Positions 1-9,758 of a DNA stretch of 55,341 bases are shown in pieces. Below the pieces are notes generated by a model. That model saw only the letters and a program-made list of their open reading frames with translations, was not told the DNA's origin and ran no database searches. A program made the translations under genes and the position numbers. Source of the stretch: Colwellia sp. E2M01 (GTDB taxonomy: Bacteria > Pseudomonadota > Gammaproteobacteria > Enterobacterales > Alteromonadaceae); the NCBI RefSeq assembly GCF_018860585.1, contig NZ_JAHKPR010000010.1, forward strand, positions 28,050 through 83,390, in the 5' to 3' direction. Within the stretch, counting starts at the first letter, position 1. The number at the start of each line of letters is the position of its first letter.

Positions 1-115
1 GCTGAGTGGGAAAGAACTTAATCAAATTGGTATAAATTTATGGAACACCTAGTATAAAGGCTGACATCGTCATAAAATAAGCGTAATTATCATTTGATGG
101 AAAATTTAGTTACTT

Positions 116-937
116 ATGAAATTTCAGATTATTATGCTAAGCGCTTTAATTGTACTGACCGCTTGTTCAAGCTCAAGTACAGGTAGAAAACAAATTAAGC
201 TTTTTTCAAGTGCAGAATTAGATCAAATGGGTGAAAGTTCATTTGAAGAAATGAAAAAAAATACAGCAATTAGTCAAGATAAAGCAACAAATGATTTTGT
301 GCAATGTGTTGCTAGTGCCATCACTAAAAATGTAGCAAAGTCTGTACATCAAGGTGACTGGGAAGTTGTGGTGTTTGATTCAGCACAAGTTAACGCCTTT
401 GCTTTACCTGGCGGTAAAATAGGGGTTTATACGGGCATTTTAAATGTAACTGAAACACAAGATCAGTTAGGCGCTATTATTGGTCATGAAGTAGGGCATG
501 TTATTGAACACCATTCTAATGAACGTTTATCAGCTAATAAAATTCAAGGTATTGGTATGACTGCAGCAACAACCGCAGCAGGAATGGTAGAGTTTGAAAA
601 TAAAGATATGTGGATGGCTGGACTTGGTATGGGCATACAATATGGTCTGATTATGCCTTATAGTCGCTCTCATGAAAGTGAAGCTGATATTGTTGGTCAA
701 GATCTCATGGCAAGATCGGGGTTTGATCCTAAAGCGAGCGTTAAGCTTTGGCAAAATATGGCGGCTTTTAGTGCAAGTTCAGGGCAAACTGCACCAGCGG
801 AATTTATGTCGACACACCCATCTAATGAAACTCGTATAAAGCAGCTTAGTGAACATTTATCAGTTTCGATGAAGTACTATGATAAAAACCAGGCTCCAAA
901 CTGTGTAAAGCCTAAAATTATACCTAAACCTGCGTAA
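116..937 (+). CDS. M48 family metalloprotease lipoprotein (LoiP/YcaL-like)
   Basis: This is a predicted zinc endopeptidase anchored in the envelope. The 273-residue protein starts with a lipoprotein signal peptide whose lipobox (LTAC) puts the lipidated cysteine at residue 17. The HEXXH zinc motif is at residues 124-128 (HEVGH), and the third ligand is probably the first glutamate of ESEAD near residue 188. There is no TPR domain downstream, so it resembles the short LoiP/YcaL type of periplasmic M48 protease rather than BepA. Family members act in outer-membrane protein quality control; that role is inferred here. The gene stands alone and ends before a strong terminator shared with the convergent pdxH. 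The specific substrate cannot be read from the sequence. Confidence 0.9.
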   Translation: MKFQIIMLSALIVLTACSSSSTGRKQIKLFSSAELDQMGESSFEEMKKNTAISQDKATNDFVQCVASAITKNVAKSVHQGDWEVVVFDSAQVNAFALPGGKIGVYTGILNVTETQDQLGAIIGHEVGHVIEHHSNERLSANKIQGIGMTAATTAAGMVEFENKDMWMAGLGMGIQYGLIMPYSRSHESEADIVGQDLMARSGFDPKASVKLWQNMAAFSASSGQTAPAEFMSTHPSNETRIKQLSEHLSVSMKYYDKNQAPNCVKPKIIPKPA

Positions 938-972
938 TGTTTTGGTAAGTGTTGACGTAAGCTATACCTATA

Positions 973-1011
973 AAAAATGCCTATAGAGTCATGCACTCTA
1001 TAGGCATTTTT
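973..1011. terminator. Bidirectional terminator between the M48 protease gene and pdxH
   Basis: A 14-base-pair inverted repeat (arms beginning ATGCCTATAGAGT, loop of about 5 bases) is flanked by an A-run on the left and a T-run on the right. It can therefore stop transcription from both convergent genes. Confidence 0.9.
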
Positions 1012-1040
1012 GTATATCGTTTATTACGTATATAAAAATA

Positions 1041-1694
1041 TTAAGGGTGCAGCTTATGTTGTGTCCACTGGCCATTTTCTTTTTCAAAACAAATTCTGTC
1101 GTGTAAGCGATTAGTTCGTCCTTGCCAAAATTCAATAGATTTAGGCTTCACTCGCCATCCGCCCCAAAATTCAGGGTGAGGTACTTCACCTTCTGAAAAT
1201 TTTTCTTGGTAATGGCTCATTCGATCTTTTAATTCATTGTCATATTTAATTTTTTGACTTTGCTTAGAAGCCCAAGCGCCCACTTGGCTACCTCGGTCAC
1301 GACTATGAAAATAATTGGCAGACTCCTGTACACTAACTTTCTCTACAGTACCTTCAATACGAATTTGACGCTGTAATACATTCCAGTGAAACAATAAGGC
1401 AACTTTATTATTCTCAGTTAATTCATTGCTTTTACGGCTACCGTAGTTGGTAAAGAAAACAAACCCATTCTCATCATAGCTTTTGAGTAATACCATACGG
1501 CTACTTGGTTGGCCATCAGCACTACAGCTACTTACAGACATAGATTCAGGTAATAATATGCCTGCTTTATTTGCATCATCAAACCACTGTTTGAATAACT
1601 GTTCAGGCGTAGTGATTGCAGATAGTTCTGGAAGGGGTAAGGCAACTCCCTGACCAAAAGTTAGTAGGCAGCGCAGTTTTTCAAATAAAGTCAT
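1041..1694 (-). CDS. pdxH: Pyridoxamine 5'-phosphate oxidase
   Basis: This FMN-dependent cytosolic enzyme oxidises pyridoxamine or pyridoxine 5'-phosphate to pyridoxal 5'-phosphate, in the last step of vitamin B6 synthesis and in salvage. The 217-residue length matches the family. The FMN-binding core is recognisable (SSRMVLLKSYDENGFVFFTN, then GSRKSNELTENN), as are the C-terminal family signatures EFWQGRTNRLHDR and a terminal HKLHP close to the usual RLAP ending. No clear Shine-Dalgarno sequence precedes the ATG at 1694, but starting further in would remove conserved N-terminal sequence. It is monocistronic and convergent with the upstream protease gene. Confidence 0.95.
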   Translation of the reverse strand: MTLFEKLRCLLTFGQGVALPLPELSAITTPEQLFKQWFDDANKAGILLPESMSVSSCSADGQPSSRMVLLKSYDENGFVFFTNYGSRKSNELTENNKVALLFHWNVLQRQIRIEGTVEKVSVQESANYFHSRDRGSQVGAWASKQSQKIKYDNELKDRMSHYQEKFSEGEVPHPEFWGGWRVKPKSIEFWQGRTNRLHDRICFEKENGQWTQHKLHP

Positions 1695-1813
1695 AATATA
1701 TAAATGAATGAATATAATTAATAATGGGGTATTCTAGGCTTTAATCATACTAATGCAAGATGATTACTTTGATATCCCTCTTTATATTTAATGGTTTTTA
1801 GCAAAGGATTCAG

Positions 1814-2026
1814 TTACCAATCTTCACTATCATCAAGTAATTCTTTGAGGCGCTTTTTTTCTTGTAATTCGTCAATACGCTTTCGAGCTAACAAGTTTTT
1901 TTGTGCTTGTTCTTGGATCTTTTTGTCAGACAGTGTATTACCTTTTGCACTACTATCATTTGCTGTTTCATCTGTGCTGTCATCACTAATATCGTCTGAA
2001 AAATTATCGTCAATATCAATTTCCAT
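1814..2026 (-). CDS. Small acidic protein, PA3496-like family
   Basis: This is a 70-residue hydrophilic protein. Residues 1-35 are very rich in Asp and Ser, followed by a Lys/Arg/Glu-rich probable helix (KNLLARKRIDELQEKKRLKE) and an acidic end (DDSEDW). This layout resembles the small PA3496-type proteins common in gammaproteobacteria, whose biochemical role is poorly known. The open frame extends upstream to 2104. I chose the ATG at 2026 because AAGG lies about 8 bases before it and because the upstream residues are hydrophobic and do not match the rest. Expression is supported only by the good ribosome binding site and family resemblance. Confidence 0.6.
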   Translation of the reverse strand: MEIDIDDNFSDDISDDSTDETANDSSAKGNTLSDKKIQEQAQKNLLARKRIDELQEKKRLKELLDDSEDW

Positions 2027-2235
2027 TAGTACTACCTTCTCTATAATAGCTGAAATATTGCAAAGTATATTGCTTAACATAGGTAAGTTAAAAGCGATTT
2101 TCAATGGTCAATTACAAAAATAAACAAAAATATTACTGGTTGAACTTTTTATACACGGATGCTTTATATATTTTGTACATATTATCTAGTTGATGCTCGG
2201 TTAATATTATAAAGTCATGAAAAGTTGTTAAAGCA
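2027..2235. other. Intergenic region without a recognised gene
   Basis: This AT-rich spacer lies between the small acidic gene, which reads leftwards from 2026, and the end of the nap operon. It should hold the promoter of the small gene. I saw no convincing -35/-10 pair, RNA gene or repeat. Confidence 0.5.
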
Positions 2236-2278
2236 CTCAATAAAAAACCAGTGACAAACACTGGCTTTTTATTGAGTT
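2236..2278. terminator. Terminator of the nap operon
   Basis: A long inverted repeat has arms running from ACTCAATAAAAAACCAGTG to its complement around a 5-base loop. On the minus strand, downstream of napC, the CACTGG stem is followed by a T-run, as expected for a rho-independent terminator. The arms extend well beyond the usual stem and include the A- and T-runs. Confidence 0.9.
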
Positions 2279-2295
2279 ATTGATTAGTTATACGT

Positions 2296-2883
2296 TTACC
2301 AACCCTCAACACCTTCCATATTAGGTAAGTGATGAGCGATACCTTTATGACAATCAATACAGGTTTTTTCACCTGAAGCAAGCGCCGTAGAATGTTGATA
2401 AGCTGCACGTTCACTTTGTTCAGTAAAGTCCATGTAATCAAAATTATGACAGTTACGACATTCTAAAGAGTCATTCGCTTTTAAACGTGTCCACTCATTT
2501 TGAGCTAGACGTTTACGGTGTACTAAAAACTTCTCACGAGTATTTATGGTTCCAAAAATAGTACCCCAAACCTCTTTCGATGCTTGCATTTTACGAGCAA
2601 TTTTATCTGTCCATTTATGTGGAACATGACAATCAGGACATGTAGCGCGAACACCTGAGCGGTTGGTGAAATGTATAGTAGGCTTTAATTCTTCATAGAC
2701 ATTATTTTCCATCTCATGGCATGAAATACAAAACTCTTCAGTATTAGTTACTTCTAAAGCGGTGTTAAAACCACCCCAAAAGATAATACCGGCAATAAAA
2801 CCACCAATAACTAACGCACCAAGGCTGTAGTAGCCACTTGGCTTGGTTAACGTTCGCCAACCAATTAAAAATAGTTTTTTCAT
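2296..2883 (-). CDS. napC: Tetrahaem cytochrome c quinol dehydrogenase NapC
   Basis: NapC oxidises membrane quinol and passes electrons through NapB to the periplasmic nitrate reductase NapA. The 195-residue protein has one N-terminal membrane anchor (about residues 18-38) and a periplasmic part with four CXXCH haem sites: CISCH at 52-56, CPDCH at 82-86, CRNCH at 142-146 and CIDCH at 175-179. This is the standard NapC/NirT pattern. It is the last gene of the nap operon, 8 bases after napB. The NapA-NapB-NapC context separates it from NirT or TorC relatives. Confidence 0.95.
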   Translation of the reverse strand: MKKLFLIGWRTLTKPSGYYSLGALVIGGFIAGIIFWGGFNTALEVTNTEEFCISCHEMENNVYEELKPTIHFTNRSGVRATCPDCHVPHKWTDKIARKMQASKEVWGTIFGTINTREKFLVHRKRLAQNEWTRLKANDSLECRNCHNFDYMDFTEQSERAAYQHSTALASGEKTCIDCHKGIAHHLPNMEGVEGW

Positions 2884-2891
2884 GTTGGCTC

Positions 2892-3395
2892 CTAATGGCT
2901 CTCAGTTTTTATAGTTTTTTTCTTCATTAAACTATTCATATCAGTAAAAGTATTCTCAACTAAAGGCTCAGCATCAACTTGTGTCACATGACATTGATTA
3001 CAAAAATAACGACGTGGTGATACATCAGCTAAAAAATTACCATCTCGGTCCATATAATGTGTAACACTTACCATAGGTGCTTGTGATTTTTCGGTACGGT
3101 GACGTGAATGACAAGACATACATTTGTTATTCATCGTATTTACTTCATAACCACGTATCGTATGAGGGATCACCGGTGGTTGCATTGGATAATTACGACC
3201 TTGTTTAATGTCCTTATTTACTACTTTAGGAATTTGATTTGGCTCTTTTTGAGTCATAATTGGAGTGTGATCACGTAACGTCGCCGGAGTATTAATTGTT
3301 TCTTTATCTGTCGCATATGCAGCTAAAGAGTACAGAGATGGTGATACAGCGAGTACCAATAAACTGGCAATGACTGCTAGATTAAATTTTTTCAT
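2892..3395 (-). CDS. napB: Dihaem cytochrome c subunit NapB of periplasmic nitrate reductase
   Basis: NapB is the small electron-transfer subunit that docks on NapA and receives electrons from NapC. The 167-residue protein has a signal peptide (about residues 1-28) and two haem-binding motifs, CMSCH at 92-96 and CNQCH at 132-136. Histidines suitable as distal ligands (H78, H113) precede each site. Length and layout are typical. It lies 9 bases downstream of napA and 8 bases upstream of napC, so the three genes are clearly co-transcribed. Confidence 0.95.
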   Translation of the reverse strand: MKKFNLAVIASLLVLAVSPSLYSLAAYATDKETINTPATLRDHTPIMTQKEPNQIPKVVNKDIKQGRNYPMQPPVIPHTIRGYEVNTMNNKCMSCHSRHRTEKSQAPMVSVTHYMDRDGNFLADVSPRRYFCNQCHVTQVDAEPLVENTFTDMNSLMKKKTIKTESH

Positions 3396-3404
3396 TGTGT
3401 ACTC

Positions 3405-5903
3405 CTATACTTTCTCAATTTTGATGGCACATTTTTTATAATCCGTTTGTTTTGATAGCGGATCGGTGGCGTCTAAGGTGACTTTATTCACTAAGCGACT
3501 TGCGTCAAACCAAGGCATGTAAACTAAGCCTTTCGGTGGCTTGTTACGTCCTCTTGTTTCAACACGCGTTTGTACTTCGCCGCGACGAGATATTAATTTA
3601 ACTAAGTCACCGCGACGCATTCCGCGTTTTTTAGCATCATCTGGATGCATATAAACGAGCGCATCAGGCATAGATTTGTATAATTCTGGAACACGTTGGG
3701 TCATTGAACCAGAATGCCAGTGCTCTAATACTCGACCTGTTGATAGCCATAAGTCATATTCTTCATCTGGAGACTCTGCCGGTGGCTCATAAGGTAGGGC
3801 GAAAATATTTGCTCGACCGTCTTTGTTTCCGTAAAAGTCCCAGTTACTACCTTTTTTAGCATAAGGATCAGAGCCTTCTTTAAAGCGCCATTGTGTTTCT
3901 TTACCGTCTACTACAGGCCAACGTAAACCTCGCTCCTTATGATAAGTATCGTATGGCGCTAAGTCGTGTGCATGGCCGCGGCCAAAGGTTGCGTATTCTT
4001 CAAATAAACCTTTTTGAATATAAAAACCAAAATCACGGGCGTCATCGTTTAAACGATCTTCTGGAATTTCGTCAAGTGAGAATTTACCAACAGCAGAGTC
4101 TTTATAAAGTACGTCAAATAATGTTTTACCGCGAACTCCTGCTTTTTTAGCGATTAATTCTTCAGGCCACACATCTTCTACTTTTAAGCGTTTTGAAAAT
4201 TCAACGAGCTGCCATAAATCAGATTTTGCCCCTTCAGGTGATTCAACCATTTGATACCAAGATTGAGTACGACGTTCAGCATTGCCGTATACACCTTCTT
4301 TTTCTACCCACATAGCGGTAGGTAAAATTAAATCGGCAGCTTGGGCGGTAACTGTTGGGTATGGATCAGAGACCACAACAAAGTTTTTAGGATTACGGTA
4401 ACCAGGATAAACTTCTTCATTAATATTGGCGGCGGCTTGCATATTGTTATTACATTGCACCCAATAAAAATTTAACTTGCCATCTTTTAGCATACGGTTT
4501 TGTAAAGCTGCATGATATCCAGGTTTAGGCGGTACAGTACCTTCAGGTAAACCCCATATTTTTTCAGCGGTTGCACGATGTTTAGGGTTAGTAACCACCA
4601 TATCGGCAGGTAAGCGATGTGAGAAAGTACCTACTTCACGGGCTGTACCACAAGCAGAAGGCTGGCCTGTTAATGAAAATGGGCTATTACCAGGCGTTGA
4701 GATTTTACCTGTTAATAAGTGAATGTTATAAACAAGGTTGTTCGCCCACACACCACGGGTATGTTGATTAAAGCCCATTGTCCAAAACGAGGTTACTTTC
4801 ACTTTAGGGTCGGCATATAATTCAGCTAATGCTTTAAGTTTATGTTCAGGAACACCTGATAATTTAGCAGTGTATTCTGCGGTATAAGTACTTACAAATT
4901 TAGCATATTCATTAAAGCTAATCGGGGTTGAACTTCCTGCTGTTTTACCATTATTTTTTGCTACTTGCTCTAATGGATGTTCAGGACGTAAACCATAACC
5001 AATATCTGTTTCACCTAATCTAAAGTTTGTATGTTTATTAACAAACTCAGTATTAACACGATCTGTTTGAATAATGTAATTAGCAATATAGTTTAAAATA
5101 GCTAAGTCGGTTTGCGGTGTGAACACCATGCCGTTATCAGCCAAATCAAAACTTCTGTGTTCGAATGTTGATAATATCGCTACTTTTACATGTGGTGCAC
5201 TTAAACGACGGTCTGTTAAACGCGTCCATAAAATAGGATGCATTTCTGCCATGTTCGATCCCCATAACACAAAGGCATCAGCGGCTTCTAAATCATCATA
5301 GCAGCCCATTGGCTCATCAATACCAAAGGTACGCATAAAACCACCAACGGCAGAAGCCATACAATGACGTGCGTTAGGGTCAATATTGTTGGTTCTAAAA
5401 CCTGCCTTCATTAATTTAACGGCAGCGTAGCCTTCTTGAACTGTCCATTGACCAGAGCCGAACATGCCAACTGCTTCAGGACCATTTTCTGTTAACGTAG
5501 TTTTAGCTTTTTCTGCCATTACATCGAAAGCTTGATCCCAAGAAATAGGTGTGAATTCACCTTGTTTATCGTATTTGCCATTACTCATACGTAATAAAGG
5601 TTGAGTCAGTCTGTCTTTTCCGTACATGATTTTAGAAAGGAAATAACCTTTAACACAGTTAAGACCTTTATTAACAGGAGACTTAATATCACCGTGGGTG
5701 GCAACAACTTTACCGTCCATGACGCCTACATTAACACTACAGCCAGTACCACAAAAACGACAAGGGGCTTTGTCCCATTTAAGCTTGGTTATATCAGAGC
5801 TGGTAATTAGATTTGATGCCATTGCAGGTACAGAAACACCGGCAACAGCTGCTGCGGCTGCAATAGCGTTAGCTTTTATGAATTCTCGGCGATTAATTGT
5901 CAT
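3405..5903 (-). CDS. napA: Periplasmic nitrate reductase catalytic subunit NapA
   Basis: NapA reduces nitrate to nitrite in the periplasm using bis-molybdopterin guanine dinucleotide and one [4Fe-4S] cluster. The 832-residue protein begins with a Tat signal (twin arginines R5-R6 in NRREFIK, then an alanine-rich stretch ending near residue 29), showing export of the folded protein. The cluster cysteines are C48, C51, C55 and C83. The molybdenum-ligating cysteine is C181 in [12 protein letters not shown]. The C-terminal molybdopterin dinucleotide-binding domain is complete. It follows napD after about 100 bases, the largest gap in the operon, and is closely followed by napB. No frame problems are seen. 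Confidence 0.97.
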   Translation of the reverse strand: MTINRREFIKANAIAAAAAVAGVSVPAMASNLITSSDITKLKWDKAPCRFCGTGCSVNVGVMDGKVVATHGDIKSPVNKGLNCVKGYFLSKIMYGKDRLTQPLLRMSNGKYDKQGEFTPISWDQAFDVMAEKAKTTLTENGPEAVGMFGSGQWTVQEGYAAVKLMKAGFRTNNIDPNARHCMASAVGGFMRTFGIDEPMGCYDDLEAADAFVLWGSNMAEMHPILWTRLTDRRLSAPHVKVAILSTFEHRSFDLADNGMVFTPQTDLAILNYIANYIIQTDRVNTEFVNKHTNFRLGETDIGYGLRPEHPLEQVAKNNGKTAGSSTPISFNEYAKFVSTYTAEYTAKLSGVPEHKLKALAELYADPKVKVTSFWTMGFNQHTRGVWANNLVYNIHLLTGKISTPGNSPFSLTGQPSACGTAREVGTFSHRLPADMVVTNPKHRATAEKIWGLPEGTVPPKPGYHAALQNRMLKDGKLNFYWVQCNNNMQAAANINEEVYPGYRNPKNFVVVSDPYPTVTAQAADLILPTAMWVEKEGVYGNAERRTQSWYQMVESPEGAKSDLWQLVEFSKRLKVEDVWPEELIAKKAGVRGKTLFDVLYKDSAVGKFSLDEIPEDRLNDDARDFGFYIQKGLFEEYATFGRGHAHDLAPYDTYHKERGLRWPVVDGKETQWRFKEGSDPYAKKGSNWDFYGNKDGRANIFALPYEPPAESPDEEYDLWLSTGRVLEHWHSGSMTQRVPELYKSMPDALVYMHPDDAKKRGMRRGDLVKLISRRGEVQTRVETRGRNKPPKGLVYMPWFDASRLVNKVTLDATDPLSKQTDYKKCAIKIEKV

Positions 5904-6006
5904 TGTGTCACCATCCTCTTATTTATATTGATTCAATGTTGTTAAATATATTTTTATTCTGTTTTATTCGTTATTAATGCGTTACGTATACTTATTTTAT
6001 GAGCTA

Positions 6007-6324
6007 TTAGTTAATACCTACATTTACCGCATCAATGCTTGGTTCATCAGGAGCTTTTTCACTTTCGTCTAAAATTTGGTGGTAAACAGGAGATAAGTTA
6101 ATTATGCCTTTGTGCACCCTGATGATATCCATCTTGCTGCCAATATCTCGGTAACTATTACCTTCTATCGTAAATACTATTTTTCCTTCTTCACTGACTG
6201 CATGAATCTCGGTGCCTTCAACCGTAAGAATTGCTTTTTTTACTGTATCAAGCTGCTCAAGTATGGGGTAAGCGACAAAACTCGCTACATGGTATTCATC
6301 GCTTATATTTTCAGTGCTTTCCAT
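6007..6324 (-). CDS. napD: NapD, chaperone for the NapA Tat signal
   Basis: NapD is a small cytoplasmic chaperone that binds the NapA twin-arginine signal peptide and holds back export until the cofactor is loaded. The 105-residue product has the family's pattern: HVASFVAYPILEQLDTVKKA near the start, then a ferredoxin-like fold with GTEIHAVSEEGKIVFTIEG. The acidic C-terminal tail is longer than in many homologues. It sits between napF and napA, which is the usual operon position. Assignment rests on family resemblance plus context. Confidence 0.9.
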   Translation of the reverse strand: MESTENISDEYHVASFVAYPILEQLDTVKKAILTVEGTEIHAVSEEGKIVFTIEGNSYRDIGSKMDIIRVHKGIINLSPVYHQILDESEKAPDEPSIDAVNVGIN

Positions 6325-6353
6325 TATTTTTACTCTCTGAAAAATCGGTTAAG

Positions 6354-6947
6354 TTAAATAGTGTTTGGTTCAAAGTGAAATGCGATAGCATCTTGTGGGC
6401 AGCTGCTAATACAAGCGCCACATTGCGTACAATCTAGGTCGTTTAAACTTGGCTCAGGTATACTGGAATTAATATAATTAAATTTAATCACACTGGTTTC
6501 ACATTCATCACGACAACTCTGACAATAAATATTATTTTTGGCTAAACATTTGTCTGATATTGCAATTGTGACGGGCCAAGCTTTTGTATGCTCATTCTCT
6601 ATTGCTTGTTCATCGGTAGTCTCATTTACAATATAGTCGTTAGGGAAGGCACCAGAAAAAAGTGGTTGCTCACATGCATTGATACATTTATTGCAAAAAG
6701 TGCATTCCCCTAAGTTAAAATCAACTTTAGGAAAGCCATCTTCATCTTTAACAATAATGTTGGTTTCGCAACTAGTGATGCAGTCTTGGCATTGTGTGCA
6801 GCCTGAGGTAAATATCGTTTCATTAATTATCCAAGGTAAACGTAATACTTGTTTGGTTTTTACTTGGCCACGAAAAAACCTTCTTCGAGAAGGATCCTCC
6901 ACGCGTTCATTTTTTTGCGTGTTTTGATGGATGTTTTTAGTAAACAA
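6354..6947 (-). CDS. napF: NapF, ferredoxin-type maturation protein
   Basis: NapF is a cytoplasmic iron-sulphur protein thought to help assemble the NapA cluster. The 197-residue protein has four cysteine clusters for [4Fe-4S] centres: CTQCQDCITSC, CTFCNKCINAC, an atypical CLAKNNIYCQSCRDEC, and CTQCGACISSCPQD near the C terminus. The conserved N-terminal motif SRRRFFRG is present. There is no in-frame ATG ahead of these motifs. The start is therefore the TTG at 6947 or the GTG (valine of RVEDPSRRR) closer to the motif; the longer form is given here. Its start is 4 bases from the stop of napE. Confidence 0.9.
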   Translation of the reverse strand: MFTKNIHQNTQKNERVEDPSRRRFFRGQVKTKQVLRLPWIINETIFTSGCTQCQDCITSCETNIIVKDEDGFPKVDFNLGECTFCNKCINACEQPLFSGAFPNDYIVNETTDEQAIENEHTKAWPVTIAISDKCLAKNNIYCQSCRDECETSVIKFNYINSSIPEPSLNDLDCTQCGACISSCPQDAIAFHFEPNTI

Positions 6948-6950
6948 TGG

Positions 6951-7115
6951 TTAAGCGCTCGGTGGGCCAAATACCATCATTTGACTTATCCATATGGCAA
7001 AACCAAAGCCTGCAACGATTAATACAGATAAAATAGGCGCTAGAAAAACAGCAAGAAAAATAAAGGTATTTCGCTCATGCTTTTTTTGTTGTTCAGGTGT
7101 TGTAGCTTGGTTCAT
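6951..7115 (-). CDS. napE: NapE, small membrane protein of the nap operon
   Basis: This gene encodes 54 residues: a hydrophilic start (MNQATTPEQQKKHERNTF), one membrane helix (about residues 18-46) and a short GPPSA end. This matches NapE, a single-span inner-membrane protein found first in many nap operons, whose function is unknown. The frame runs without interruption from the ATG at 7115 to the TAA at 6951, 3 bases before the napF start. It therefore heads the nap operon, and the promoter should lie between it and tmcA. Confidence 0.85.
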   Translation of the reverse strand: MNQATTPEQQKKHERNTFIFLAVFLAPILSVLIVAGFGFAIWISQMMVFGPPSA

Positions 7116-7435
7116 AATGCTCTCTAAGTTTATAATTTATGTAAATTAACCTGTGTTAGAAACTTGTACAGATTCTAATCCTTTGCTTGCCCTTGAATGT
7201 TGACTTGGATCAAGTTTCATCAAGTAACCTCGTAATTTTTCATTTAAATAGTATAGATAGTGATTGTTTAAAAAACACACTATTAGCAAGTCGTTTTTTT
7301 TGTGTTTACGTTTGTGTGATATGCTTGATAAATCTCATTTTAATAATGCTGTATCAAGATTATATTTTTACTCGCTTTTTATGGTTTTGTTGGCTCTGTA
7401 TTTAATGAAAGTGATCTTTAAGGTGTAAAGAAAAT
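7116..7435. other. Divergent intergenic region between napE and tmcA
   Basis: About 320 bases must hold the nap promoter (leftwards) and the tmcA promoter (rightwards). A direct repeat, ATCAAG-TTTC-ATCAAG, lies at about 7208-7223. Its TTGAT-like halves recall FNR/Crp half-sites, but they are direct rather than inverted, so I do not call an FNR site. A 72-codon frame here (7187-7405) has no ribosome binding site and looks like chance. Confidence 0.4.
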
Positions 7436-9664
7436 ATGACGGAATCACATGCTTTTTTATCTTGGTTTAATCAACTAAGAAAAGACGCCTTGAAAAATAA
7501 TGAACGTCGCTTGATTGTCTTATCAGGAGAAGAGTCCTGGGCGAATTCCTTATTAAATAGCATCGAAAACTTTTCTTTAACGCTAGAACAGGAAAATACA
7601 AAATGCCTAATATATGGTGATAGCTCTGTATTCAAGGCGACTATTCAAAAAAAACGTTTTCGTGATTATTTAGGTACGGAAAGTGATTTTATAATTTTTG
7701 CTGATAGTCAGTTTACTATCGATGCTTTTGCTGCGTTATCGGGTATATTAAAAGCAGGTGGAGTGATGTTTCTAATTACGTCGTCATTCAATGAAAACAT
7801 TGAAGAAAGTTTGTTTTTCAAACGTTTTTATTCACTTGTTAAAGCTAATGATAAACACACAGTAATAACTCAATCACAAGTAAATTTAAGTCACAATTTT
7901 ATAGTTTCTGATGTAAGTGTTAAAGCTCTATTACCGAAAGTACACCTTGAAGGCTGTATTACCAATGAGCAATATGAAGCCGTTACGGCAATTAAAAAGG
8001 TTGTATCGGGACATAGAAAACGACCATTAGTCTTAACAGCTGATCGCGGGAGAGGAAAATCATCGGCATTAGCTATTGCTTGTGCGCAGTTAATGCAAGT
8101 GCACAGTAATGATGATTTTAATGTGTTGGTTAGTGCGCCTGATATTCAATCTTTGTCAGTATTTTACCGACAATTAAAGCAAAGTTTATCAACTGATATT
8201 ATTAAAGAACGCTCAGTTGATAATGCAAAAGAAAGTATTATTCAACAAGGTAATACCATTCTTTTTGGTAAAGCTAATTTACGTTTTATTCCGGTTGACC
8301 AACTTATTAAATCTCCGGTTAAATGTAATTTACTGGTAGTGGATGAAGCGGCGGCAATTCCTGTTTATCTGCTTGAGCAATTGCTTAGCCATTATCACCG
8401 TATGGTTTTTTCTAGTACAGTTCATGGCTATGAAGGGGCAGGGCGTAGCTTTACGTTAAAGTTTCAAAAAACACTTAATAGCGTATGCCCACAATGGACA
8501 AGTTTACATGTCAATCAACCTATTCGCTGGCGTGAAGATGATCCTCTTGAGCAATTAGTTTTTGAAGCTTGTTTATTGAATGCTGAATTACCGAATATTG
8601 AAAATTTTCCGAGTCAAAAAGAACGAATAGAAACCTCAACTAAAATTGTTTTAGACACACTTTCATGTCGAGTGATTAGCGCTGAAGATTTAGTTAACGA
8701 TGAAGTGCTATTAAAGCAAGTTTTTGCCATATTAGTCACGGCTCATTATCAAACTAAACCTAGTGATTTAAAGTTGATGCTTGATAATCCGCAGGTACAG
8801 GTGGCTTGTTTATTTAGTGGTGATAAGAAAGAAAAAATTATTGGCGTTGCTTTATTAATGACCGAAGGGGCAAATAGTCGTCTTGATAAGGGCGATATTA
8901 GTAATATTAAACAAGCAAAACGTCGGTTACCTAATCACTTTTTGCCACAGTCTCTATTAACACATTGTGGCTTTGAGGCGGCATTTAACTTTCAATATTT
9001 ACGTATTATGCGTATTGCTATTCATCCTAGGTTACAACAACAAGGTATTGGCTCTCATTTTATGCAAGAAATAGAATTACTTGCTAAAAAACAAAATGTT
9101 GATTTTATTGGCGCCAGTTTTGGTGCTAATAGTGACTTACTGGCCTTTTGGTTAAATGCAAAATTTACAACGGTTAGAATTGGTTTTACTAAAGATAAGG
9201 CGAGTGGCGAAAATTCGGCACTAGTGCTTAAAGGCTTAAACGAAAAAGCTATAACGACTCAAGATCACCTTAGTCATGATTTTTACCGTAGTTTTGATTA
9301 CTTACTTTTAGATGAGTATAAAACTCTTGCACCGCCACTCGTACATTTATTGTTGACTAAACAGGTTAAATCAACGTTAACTGCTTTAAGGCCATTAGAT
9401 CTCGCTACTGTCAAAGCCTATTCAACCGGTGAGCGATTATTTAGTAGCTGTGTTTACAGTTTATATTTGTGGTTTAAACAACAGCTTTTAGAAGCTGAAA
9501 CTGATATTGATAGTGATGTATATAAAACCGAACTTATGCTCATCACTCGCCTAATACAAAAACACGATAGTGAAACTGTTTGCAAGCAGTACGGTTATTC
9601 GGGTAAAAAAATGTTGGATAACCACATAAAAGGCTACGTTAATTTATGTTTATTAGCGTCTTAA
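7436..9664 (+). CDS. tmcA: tRNA(Met) cytidine acetyltransferase TmcA
   Basis: TmcA makes N4-acetylcytidine at the wobble position of elongator tRNA-Met, using acetyl-CoA and ATP. The 742-residue protein shows the family's order of domains: an N-terminal DUF1726-type region; an RNA-helicase-like ATPase with the P-loop DRGRGKS near residue 203 and the Walker B-like VVDEAAAIP near residue 301; and a GNAT acetyltransferase domain with the acetyl-CoA loop HPRLQQQGIGSHFMQEI near residues 528-545, followed by a C-terminal tRNA-binding region. Length is slightly above the Escherichia coli protein. The gene stands alone, divergent from nap. Confidence 0.95.
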   Translation: MTESHAFLSWFNQLRKDALKNNERRLIVLSGEESWANSLLNSIENFSLTLEQENTKCLIYGDSSVFKATIQKKRFRDYLGTESDFIIFADSQFTIDAFAALSGILKAGGVMFLITSSFNENIEESLFFKRFYSLVKANDKHTVITQSQVNLSHNFIVSDVSVKALLPKVHLEGCITNEQYEAVTAIKKVVSGHRKRPLVLTADRGRGKSSALAIACAQLMQVHSNDDFNVLVSAPDIQSLSVFYRQLKQSLSTDIIKERSVDNAKESIIQQGNTILFGKANLRFIPVDQLIKSPVKCNLLVVDEAAAIPVYLLEQLLSHYHRMVFSSTVHGYEGAGRSFTLKFQKTLNSVCPQWTSLHVNQPIRWREDDPLEQLVFEACLLNAELPNIENFPSQKERIETSTKIVLDTLSCRVISAEDLVNDEVLLKQVFAILVTAHYQTKPSDLKLMLDNPQVQVACLFSGDKKEKIIGVALLMTEGANSRLDKGDISNIKQAKRRLPNHFLPQSLLTHCGFEAAFNFQYLRIMRIAIHPRLQQQGIGSHFMQEIELLAKKQNVDFIGASFGANSDLLAFWLNAKFTTVRIGFTKDKASGENSALVLKGLNEKAITTQDHLSHDFYRSFDYLLLDEYKTLAPPLVHLLLTKQVKSTLTALRPLDLATVKAYSTGERLFSSCVYSLYLWFKQQLLEAETDIDSDVYKTELMLITRLIQKHDSETVCKQYGYSGKKMLDNHIKGYVNLCLLAS

Positions 9665-9758
9665 ATTCAGGTGTTTCCAAATATTAAAAGAATCAATTGA
9701 TTAGACACTTTCTACATGTACAGCTATGATTTAATAACTAAATATACTTAAGGTTATC

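Noticed and set aside
1..115. Possible C-terminal end of a gene cut by the window edge (frame 2 reads 16 codons to a TAG at 50-52)
   Set aside because: Too short to recognise; another frame also stops within 21 bases, so no choice can be supported.
1791..2123. 110-codon plus-strand frame over the small acidic gene
   Set aside because: Ser- and Phe-rich product typical of an antisense shadow; the minus-strand frame has the better ribosome binding site and family resemblance.
7208..7223. FNR/Crp-like TTGAT half-sites upstream of napE
   Set aside because: The halves are direct repeats, not the inverted TTGAT-N4-ATCAA arrangement, so an FNR site cannot be claimed even though regulation of nap by oxygen would be expected.
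7187..7405. 72-codon frame upstream of tmcA
   Set aside because: Hydrophobic, Cys- and Leu-rich AT-driven translation with no ribosome binding site; lies in the divergent promoter region.
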